A stretch of DNA of 64,000 bases from Sphingobacteriaceae bacterium (GTDB lineage: Bacteria > Bacteroidota > Bacteroidia > Sphingobacteriales > Sphingobacteriaceae): positions 248,001 to 312,000 of the forward strand of contig JAQSWM010000003.1 of assembly GCA_029266635.1 (NCBI GenBank), given 5' to 3'. The stretch's first letter is position 1. Every line of letters starts with the position of its first letter. Below, one piece after another: positions 8,266 to 14,470 of the stretch. Below the pieces are notes generated by a model. The model did no database searches and was not told where the DNA came from. It was given only the letters and a program-made list of their open reading frames with translations. A program made the translations under genes and the position numbers.

Positions 8266-9612
8266 ATGAAAAAAATAACATACATATTTCTATTAGCAGT
8301 TAGCGTGTTTGCTTCCTGCAAGAAAGAGGATGATCCGATTCTGGATGATCCGGATACACGCCTGTCTGCTACACTTTCCGCTGACGAAGCAATACTGAGC
8401 GGAGCAGCTAACGGCTGGAGGGCTGAAATATATCCAGTTGGTGGAAAAGGGTTTTCTTATTACCTGAAATTCAACGCAGGTAAGGTTACGATGCTATCTG
8501 ACTTTAACTCGACTACAGCAGTAACTCCAAAGGAAAGCACTTACAGACTGAAGGCGCTTCAATATCCAACTCTGATTTTCGACACTTATTCTTACCTACA
8601 CCTTCCCGCTGATCCGGACCCCGCAATTAGCGGCGGCACCCAAGGGAAAGGCTTGACATCAGATTTCCAGTTTTATATCACTGAAATTAGTGCCGACAGG
8701 ATAGTGCTACTTGGTTCGACTAACCTGAATGTGATGGTGTTGACCAAACTTACCCCTGCCCAGGAAGCAAGTTTTCTAGCCGGTGCTTACAAAGTATCGC
8801 GTGATGCGAATGCAACTTACCTCGCAGCCAATAAGTTTCCATACCTGCAGTTCGCCGACGGAGTAAAAATTGCTGTGGCGATGGATCCTGTTAAGAAAAC
8901 AATTGTGTTGACCTGGGCAGATGCCAATGATATAAGTAAAACTGTGTCCTCAACTTTTGCATTCGGCTTAACCGGCTTTACGCTGAACACGCCGTTAATT
9001 TATGGGAACAACACTTTCAATGAAGTATTCTACGATCCGGCTACCAAGCAATATTACCTAATGCTTGGTACCACCCGTGTAAACTTCCAAAACTCCACTA
9101 CTCCAGTCATTCCATTCAGAGTTGTGTTTGGAGCAGGAAAGGATTATTCTCAAATTAGCTACAACCCGGCTGTTAACCCGACCAATTCTGTGGTGGTGGC
9201 GACGGGACTTTCTGCAGACTGGAACTCCAAGTACGCGACTGCCAAAACGGGCCTTGCAGCTGTGGGCGGAGCCGGACGTACGCTAGATTGGGTGGCTGTG
9301 CTATTCCCAATTGATGCGCCAACGCAGATGGTTTTGCGTTTCTATTATCACAATACTGCCGGATCAAACTTCCAGGCCAACATGACGTATAGTTTCACTA
9401 AAAACGCTAATGGTGAGTATGACTTTACTTACCTGGCAAGCGATGGCAACGCAGGCGTTGTGGGCGGTGGTCTTGTTGCTATCAAAGACTACTTTGATCA
9501 AAACGTTTTCCGTGCAGACTGGGTGGCGAATCCAAGTGGCGGCGCCTCATACGGCGGACTTTATGTAGTTTCAAATCCATCTTCTTTCTACTACGGAACA
9601 TTAGTGAAATAA
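8266..9612 (+). CDS. DUF4302-family lipoprotein
   Basis: A 448-aa lipoprotein (lipobox FASC, Cys18; mature start CKKEDDPILDDPDTRLSA). The opening block, with ANGWRAEIYPVGGKGFSYYL, is characteristic of the DUF4302 family of Bacteroidota surface lipoproteins encoded in SusCD operons. No enzymatic motif is visible; a role in substrate binding is an inference from context. Its last 130 residues are homologous to the C-terminus of the upstream metallohydrolase. This is the last gene of the operon, and a terminator follows 27 bp after the stop. Confidence 0.8.
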   Translation: MKKITYIFLLAVSVFASCKKEDDPILDDPDTRLSATLSADEAILSGAANGWRAEIYPVGGKGFSYYLKFNAGKVTMLSDFNSTTAVTPKESTYRLKALQYPTLIFDTYSYLHLPADPDPAISGGTQGKGLTSDFQFYITEISADRIVLLGSTNLNVMVLTKLTPAQEASFLAGAYKVSRDANATYLAANKFPYLQFADGVKIAVAMDPVKKTIVLTWADANDISKTVSSTFAFGLTGFTLNTPLIYGNNTFNEVFYDPATKQYYLMLGTTRVNFQNSTTPVIPFRVVFGAGKDYSQISYNPAVNPTNSVVVATGLSADWNSKYATAKTGLAAVGGAGRTLDWVAVLFPIDAPTQMVLRFYYHNTAGSNFQANMTYSFTKNANGEYDFTYLASDGNAGVVGGGLVAIKDYFDQNVFRADWVANPSGGASYGGLYVVSNPSSFYYGTLVK

Positions 9613-9639
9613 GATTAGCGTAAGAAGGATTTGCCAAAG

Positions 9640-9682
9640 GCATCCATGGTGGCGAGTACATCACTGGATGCTTTTTTGTTTT
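9640..9682 (+). terminator. Intrinsic terminator of the susCD-metallohydrolase-DUF4302 operon
   Basis: Arms gcatcca (9640-9646) and tggatgc (9665-9671), a loop with further partial pairing, then tttttt and a second T tract. Confidence 0.75.
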
Positions 9683-9720
9683 TAAATAAGCCGCATGAAT
9701 AAGCCGTGCTATATTCCCCT

Positions 9721-9728
9721 TATTTTTG
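9721..9728 (+). promoter_or_regulatory. Possible -7 box for the small membrane protein genes
   Basis: TATTTTTG matches TAnnTTTG and lies 30 bp before the ATG at 9759, downstream of the preceding terminator. No clear -33 element is visible. Confidence 0.45.
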
Positions 9729-9758
9729 TACTTTTAAGTTATCAACGTTTGATTTACG

Positions 9759-10088
9759 ATGATCACATACTTAGCTCTTTTCGCTGTAGTTGCCGGCTTC
9801 ATTTTCCTGGAATCATATCTTAGAAGCGAGCCGGAGCTATACCGAACTAAGGCTTATAAAGCCTACATTGTTATGTTAGTAGCAATATGGATAGGAACAT
9901 CGGTTTTCCTTTTCAAAACCATGCCTCTGATCACCTTAGCGTTAGGCGTGGGTGCAATATTTTCGTTTTATGAGAAATATCTTCTCTCTCAGGGCAGAGG
10001 TATCCCGAGCGCATTTAAAAGGCTCAAAATTGTCGGGTATTTCGTTGCGGCAGCGGTGATCGCATTCCTTTTTTATGATGTTTTATAA
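9759..10088 (+). CDS. Small integral membrane protein, unknown function
   Basis: 109 aa with three or four predicted membrane segments (about 2-20, 36-52, 55-70 and 90-107) and a short basic loop with SAFKRLKIVG before the last one. I recognise no family. It overlaps nothing, and the next small membrane protein begins 5 bp after its stop, so the two probably form a small operon of their own after the upstream terminator. Confidence 0.65.
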   Translation: MITYLALFAVVAGFIFLESYLRSEPELYRTKAYKAYIVMLVAIWIGTSVFLFKTMPLITLALGVGAIFSFYEKYLLSQGRGIPSAFKRLKIVGYFVAAAVIAFLFYDVL

Positions 10089-10093
10089 AATTG

Positions 10094-10420
10094 ATGTTAA
10101 AACAAGCATTTAGACAAAAGTTAATCAACTATGTAGATCAGTTCTTCATTGACAAAGACCAACGGAGGAGCTTCTTTTCGTTTCTGTTGGTGATGTCTGC
10201 CGTTGTTGTTGGGTTTGCGTGCTTATTAGGGATTAGAACTATTGAAGACAAGCCACACCGGGAACTTGCTTATTGTTTGCTCTATCTACTGCCAACTATT
10301 GTGCTAGGGATTGTAAATTTTCTAAAATATAAAAGAAAGATTATTCCTCTCTGGCGACTATTAATTCCGGTAGTACTTTTAGTACTGATCATTGGCAATT
10401 ATGTTTTACAACTTCTGTAA
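10094..10420 (+). CDS. Small integral membrane protein, unknown function
   Basis: 108 aa. A basic N-terminus (KQAFRQKLINYVDQFFIDKD) is followed by three hydrophobic segments (about 28-48, 62-78 and 88-107). No recognisable family or motif. The ATG at 10094 was preferred to the TTG immediately before it. Transcribed with the preceding small membrane protein. The genes to the right converge on it. Confidence 0.6.
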   Translation: MLKQAFRQKLINYVDQFFIDKDQRRSFFSFLLVMSAVVVGFACLLGIRTIEDKPHRELAYCLLYLLPTIVLGIVNFLKYKRKIIPLWRLLIPVVLLVLIIGNYVLQLL

Positions 10421-10463
10421 GGGGAAGCTGCTGGTGTGGCGGATTGTTGATTTCTGTTGGGAA

Positions 10464-10504
10464 AGCCTCCGGAACAAAGCTTGAAAGCAATGGCTCCGAA
10501 GGCT
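10464..10504 (-). terminator. Possible terminator of the sigma-YceI-Rieske operon
   Basis: 10-bp arms (10464-10473 and 10495-10504, one G.T pair) with a loop of about 21 nt, 20 bp beyond the Rieske stop. Only a short T run follows on the minus strand, so the call is weak. Confidence 0.35.
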
Positions 10505-10524
10505 AAAAACACACAGTCCTTATT

Positions 10525-10974
10525 CTATCCGCTGACAGAAAGCGTAGTGCCGCTGATTGCTATTGCATAAGTTTTTAAGCTGGCAGTTGCAGGTCCTGTA
10601 ATAACGCTTCCGCTATTAGAGAATTCACTGCCGTGGTTTGGGCAAACAAATTTACCCTGATTTGCGCTGTAGCCTATCGAACTGCCCTCGTGAGTACAGG
10701 CAACCTGAACCGCTGTAAATGACGACACAGAGTTCCCGGCTGCAGTGCGCACTACAATTACTCCGTTGCTAACTTTAGAATCGCCCACATTTCTGAGCTC
10801 AGTGTTCAGGTCAACTGTAAAGCCAACATTGGTGGGCGGCTTAGGGGGCGTAACGGTGCCACCGCCGGTAGAAGGAGTTCCGGTATCTCCCTTTCCGCAG
10901 GCAGCTAAACAGCTTCCGGCGCAAACAGCAACAAAGCTTATGCCCAGTTGGCTTAAAAATTCATCTCTTTTCAT
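10525..10974 (-). CDS. Rieske [2Fe-2S] lipoprotein
   Basis: 149 aa, lipoprotein signal (LAAC, Cys26; N-terminus MKRDEFLSQLG resembles a degenerate Tat signal with KR), then a proline/glycine/threonine linker and a small Rieske domain. Ligands are C93-T-H95 and C111-P-N-H114, spaced as in the family. The two extra cysteines that form the disulfide in bc1/b6f Rieske proteins are replaced (CTHEGS, CPNHGS). It is the last gene of a five-gene operon with YceI and DUF5777 and has no cytochrome b neighbour, so it is not a bc1 subunit. A periplasmic one-electron carrier is the likely role. Its redox partner is unknown. Confidence 0.85.
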   Translation of the reverse strand: MKRDEFLSQLGISFVAVCAGSCLAACGKGDTGTPSTGGGTVTPPKPPTNVGFTVDLNTELRNVGDSKVSNGVIVVRTAAGNSVSSFTAVQVACTHEGSSIGYSANQGKFVCPNHGSEFSNSGSVITGPATASLKTYAIAISGTTLSVSG

Positions 10975-10984
10975 ATTAGTTTAT

Positions 10985-11869
10985 TTAATGGTGTAGCGTA
11001 AACATTCTGGATATGGTGAAACCAAAGCGGTATTGTCCTTTTCCCCAGGAGGATGTTGAATTAGGCAGGAAGTTGTTTTCTACGATGGCTTTTGCGTTCA
11101 CAAAATTCATCGTGAATACATGGCCGCCGGTTTCTATTTCAATCCCGAGGCCGAGCGGATCGTAGAAATTGGTGCTTGTACTATTGCTGCGATAATTTGA
11201 GAATGGGTGATAACAGTCCGCCACTATCCCAAAGCGTTTTGTGAACTTGTACCTCGCAGCAGCACCCAGGGCAAAAAGCGTTTTTTCATCTCCTGCAGGT
11301 ACTACACTCCTGAGCAGCAACGTTGGCGATACCTGGAGCGAGAAGTTGGACGAGAACTTTCTGGCGAGGATTGCCTGACCGAGGTAGGAAAACCTATTCA
11401 TATAATCGTCAAAGACATTGGTTACCACTTTGTAGGGAGTGAAGCCGGCTTTTGCCAGCAGAGCTACTGAGATCGGCGCACCGTTGTTTGTAGTTTGTTG
11501 CAACAGTGCATATTTCAACTGTAGATCTAGCAGTTGTTCATATTTGCTCCTGCCAAAGCCAATGTTTAGCTTATCGCTGAGGCCATACTCAAAGTCGATG
11601 TAGATGTCGCTGGAGTTGTCGAGCCCCCAGAGCATTTTTGAGCCGCCGTCTGTTCCGCCGATGTCGCCGAAGCGGTGGGCAACCTTGAAGTCAAGGTCGT
11701 GCTTTTTGACCATTGTGGTGGTTTGAGACAAGATCAGCCTGCTTGACTTAAAAGTGGCTGACACAGGTTCTTTTTCGTTGCCGGACATGGCTTGCATTAA
11801 AGAGTCAGATTGTGCTGTCGCAGAAAAAAAAAGGCATAGCAGTAGCAAAGAGAGTAGATATTTCTTCAT
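10985..11869 (-). CDS. DUF5777-family beta-barrel protein
   Basis: 294 aa with a Sec signal peptide (cleavage about ATAQ). The mature protein shows the DUF5777 landmarks: SSRLILSQTTTMVKKHDLDF, HRFGDIGG, SSDIYIDFEYGLSDKLNIG and a C-terminal strand block with GGHVFTMNFVNAKA. Alternating hydrophobic strands throughout and an aromatic-rich end (FGFTISRMF) suggest an outer membrane barrel of about 12 strands. The family has no established function that I know of. It lies between YceI (4 bp away) and Rieske (10 bp away), a grouping that suggests a shared envelope redox or lipid/quinone role. Confidence 0.8.
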   Translation of the reverse strand: MKKYLLSLLLLCLFFSATAQSDSLMQAMSGNEKEPVSATFKSSRLILSQTTTMVKKHDLDFKVAHRFGDIGGTDGGSKMLWGLDNSSDIYIDFEYGLSDKLNIGFGRSKYEQLLDLQLKYALLQQTTNNGAPISVALLAKAGFTPYKVVTNVFDDYMNRFSYLGQAILARKFSSNFSLQVSPTLLLRSVVPAGDEKTLFALGAAARYKFTKRFGIVADCYHPFSNYRSNSTSTNFYDPLGLGIEIETGGHVFTMNFVNAKAIVENNFLPNSTSSWGKGQYRFGFTISRMFTLHH

Positions 11870-11873
11870 GAAA

Positions 11874-12422
11874 TCAGGGTTTTTTATATGCTGAGAAGGT
11901 GCCCGAGACCGTGACCTGAATGCTCTCGGCTATGTTTTGGAATACTAACTGCGGGATGTCAATGTTGTGGTCCTTACACAACACGTTAAACTTAGAAGTT
12001 ATAGTGACGGAGTTATCTTTTATCCTGATCACTCCAGGAATAGTTCGATTCTTCTTTACGCCGTGGACGTCCAGATCGCCTGTTACCGTGACGGGATAAT
12101 TGCCCTCTTTCGTGGGATCAATCGACTCCCTGATCTTGCCTTTGAATTGAGCATTCGGATACTTGTCACTTTCCAGGTAGTTTTCGTTGAAGTGCTCCTG
12201 CATCAGGCTCTTTTTGAACTGAAAAGATTTGATCGGGATATTAAACTGAACCTCGCTTTTATTCAAATCAATCACCGAAAATCCCTTTACGGAAGTTGCC
12301 TCAATATTTTCTATCGGCGCTTCTGAGTATATTACGGCTTTAACCGCTTTGCACACATATAGCGATGACGAGCTTTGTGCAAGAGGAGAAAAAATCAGCA
12401 ATATGATCCCGAGCAGCTTCAT
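11874..12422 (-). CDS. YceI-family periplasmic lipocalin-like protein
   Basis: 182 aa, signal peptide, then the YceI fold signature SLMQEHFNENYLESDKYPNA followed by a GDLDVHGVKKNRTIPG block. YceI proteins have a lipocalin-like barrel that binds polyisoprenoids or related amphiphiles; some are tied to stress or quinone handling. Its start overlaps the stop of the upstream gene by 4 bp (ATGA), so the two are translationally coupled. Position between the sigma/anchor pair and the DUF5777/Rieske pair suggests it is an output gene of the sigma factor. The ligand is not known. Confidence 0.88.
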   Translation of the reverse strand: MKLLGIILLIFSPLAQSSSSLYVCKAVKAVIYSEAPIENIEATSVKGFSVIDLNKSEVQFNIPIKSFQFKKSLMQEHFNENYLESDKYPNAQFKGKIRESIDPTKEGNYPVTVTGDLDVHGVKKNRTIPGVIRIKDNSVTITSKFNVLCKDHNIDIPQLVFQNIAESIQVTVSGTFSAYKKP

Positions 12423-13657
12423 TTTTTACCGGTAATGGTGGAAAGATTCATGTTCAGATTGAAAGCAACCCCTGTTGAAAGCAGCTTCACATTCCCATAC
12501 CCGATTTCAGCAAGGGGCAGTTTGAAGTAAGGCTGAATACTTACAGACGTATTTGCATTTAGCTTCCGCTGATAAGCGATTGCCAGATTACCTACGCTGA
12601 AATAATGCTGATTAAGATTTCGAACCTGGTATGACCGCGGGCCTTTCGTGTATGTTCCGGCATAAGTGTAATCGTATTTCTCGGTAAGCATCAGGTATGA
12701 TGACGCTCCTAATGAAAGCTCAAAATTGCTTTTAGCATTTTTTAGGAAGCTGTAGTTAATGTTTAGAGGAATATCGAGCACCCGGCAATTGGCGTTTACA
12801 TATTCCGGATTTACAGGAAACTTGTAATTGGTGTAAGGCTTGTAGTTACTGAAGCTTGTGCCGTAGATCTTTTCGGCCAAAACAGCCCCTGTGGTAAGGC
12901 TCAGGCGAGGGCTTAAAGTCAGGGTTGCTAATAGGCCGCCGTTAAATCCAAGTTTATCATCTCTCAGAGAATTTACTCCGCTCAAATCCGGCGCAGCCGA
13001 CATGCTTAAAATGATAGACGGTTTAAATTTGCTAACCACATTCATGCTTGTCCGTGTGGTGTCAACTTCTGAGGCTTTCTTGTTTTCTAAGCCAGTTTCC
13101 GCTTGTGCTAACGCGATGCTTTCTGCAGAAGCATCTGTCTTTGCTGTTTCACTATTTACCGTAGGCTGAATGGAGTTTTCAGAAGGCCCGGACTGATTTC
13201 CGGGTTTTACTGCAGCAGAAGCAATATGTTTTTCGCTATAAGTGCTCCCGGCTTTCATGTTGCTGCTTGCTCCTGGATTTTTAACTTCTCTTATCTCTGT
13301 TGATTGACTTGTTACAGCCAATTGTTTTGATGGAACTGCTTTAGACGTTTCAGCCGAGTTTTGCAGAGGAGCGGGTGCCACTTCGCTGTTCTCGGTTTTA
13401 ATCTCGTGTTTCGGTAAGCGCTTGACAACTTTCGGCATTGTCTTTTCAGGCTGATCCATGCTCCACCAAACTGTTGCCATCAATAGTGCTGCCGCTATGC
13501 CGCTTGCACTTGCCCACCACACAAATCCTCTTTTCTTCTTATCCTGCTCAAGCTTCTGCTTCATCGCCATCCAATTTGCCTCCACAAACTGAAGGTTCGG
13601 ATCGCTTAAGCTTGCGCTGAACAGTTCGTCTATTTTATCCTTATTTAAATCTTCCAT
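12419..13657 (-). CDS. Membrane-anchored protein with C-terminal outer-membrane-type beta-barrel domain; candidate anti-sigma partner
   Basis: 412 aa in three parts. Residues 1-47 are polar (MEDLNKDKIDELFSASLS...) and probably cytoplasmic. Residues about 48-66 form one membrane helix flanked by tryptophans. Residues about 70-190 are a Ser/Ala/Lys/Glu linker without clear fold. Residues about 205-412 resemble PorT/OMP_b-brl_2 barrels (GFNGGLLATLTLSPRLSLTT, LDIPLNINYSFL, final strands to MNLSTI). The gene starts 3 bp after the ECF sigma gene, the place normally taken by an anti-sigma factor. The short N-terminal region plus single helix fits such a role, but I see no zinc-finger motif. How the barrel-like part folds in a protein held in the inner membrane is unclear. 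Confidence 0.75.
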   Translation of the reverse strand: MEDLNKDKIDELFSASLSDPNLQFVEANWMAMKQKLEQDKKKRGFVWWASASGIAAALLMATVWWSMDQPEKTMPKVVKRLPKHEIKTENSEVAPAPLQNSAETSKAVPSKQLAVTSQSTEIREVKNPGASSNMKAGSTYSEKHIASAAVKPGNQSGPSENSIQPTVNSETAKTDASAESIALAQAETGLENKKASEVDTTRTSMNVVSKFKPSIILSMSAAPDLSGVNSLRDDKLGFNGGLLATLTLSPRLSLTTGAVLAEKIYGTSFSNYKPYTNYKFPVNPEYVNANCRVLDIPLNINYSFLKNAKSNFELSLGASSYLMLTEKYDYTYAGTYTKGPRSYQVRNLNQHYFSVGNLAIAYQRKLNANTSVSIQPYFKLPLAEIGYGNVKLLSTGVAFNLNMNLSTITGKK

Positions 13658-13660
13658 GGC

Positions 13661-14323
13661 TTATAGGCCCCCGCTTATTGTAGCCTGTAAGGCTGTTACT
13701 GATTGAAACGGAATTATCTTTCCATTCTCTGATTCTGCCCGGCTGATAACCGGATTGCTCTTTTGCAACTCCCGCTGCAACTTCTGCCTCGCTTTGAAGA
13801 GATTCGATTTTGATGTTCCTACAGATATTCCTAGCATCTTGGCAATCTCCTCATGGCTGTACCCGTCAATGGCAAACAGGTTGAAAACTGTACGATATGA
13901 CACGGGAAGCTTTTGGATCATCTTCAGCATATCCTGATAATTCATCGCCTGATAAATACTCGCTTCCTGTCCGTAATCTTCCACTACTGTTAACTCCTGG
14001 GTGTGCGAGTGCTTTAGCTCAGCCCGGTACCGGTCTATAGCGGTATTCGACATTATTTTGCCAACCCACGAGTGGAAAGGCCAGGAGTAATCATATTTGT
14101 GGATGTTCTTAAATACTTTCAAAAAGCCATCGTTCAGGATCTCGGCTGCGTCATATCTATTACTTGCATACCGCAGGCACTTTCCCATCGCGAAGCTGTA
14201 AAGGCGTTTGTATAACCTTTCCTGCCACTCAATTTCGTTGCGCAAACAGCCTTCTATAAGCGGCTTCAAGTCTTTTTCGTCGAACCTGGCTATCACCGTG
14301 TCTTGTGTGTTTGTACCTATCAC
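13661..14323 (-). CDS. ECF-type RNA polymerase sigma factor
   Basis: 220 aa. Sigma-2 region about 25-100 (YSFAMGKCLRYASNRYDAAE then FLKVFKNIHKYD and the FHSWVGKIMSNTAIDRYR block), sigma-4 about 125-190 with the helix-turn-helix YSHEEIAKMLGISVGTSKSN. About 30 extra C-terminal residues are without clear homology. It heads the minus-strand operon with the anchored barrel protein, YceI, DUF5777 and Rieske genes, and presumably controls them and itself. The operon is divergent from the outer membrane receptor-like gene at 14471, and the 147 bp between them should hold both promoters; I cannot define the ECF box. Confidence 0.9.
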   Translation of the reverse strand: MIGTNTQDTVIARFDEKDLKPLIEGCLRNEIEWQERLYKRLYSFAMGKCLRYASNRYDAAEILNDGFLKVFKNIHKYDYSWPFHSWVGKIMSNTAIDRYRAELKHSHTQELTVVEDYGQEASIYQAMNYQDMLKMIQKLPVSYRTVFNLFAIDGYSHEEIAKMLGISVGTSKSNLFKARQKLQRELQKSNPVISRAESENGKIIPFQSVTALQATISGGL

Positions 14324-14470
14324 GTAAGGCTGAATTAAAAGGTTGCCTCCGACAGTAAAAATTTTTAGTCATTAAATATACCTAATCCTCCCGGGTGATT
14401 TTTGGGAGAAAAAATAACTGATGTGCAACATTTCACGTGGTGCAGAGTCTTATTGAAAAAATACATACAA

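Noticed and set aside
1-9612. A single polysaccharide utilisation locus covering both SusD genes
   Set aside because: Terminators at 891, 1530 and 1667 separate them, and no glycosidase, sigma/anti-sigma or hybrid sensor gene lies between or beside them.
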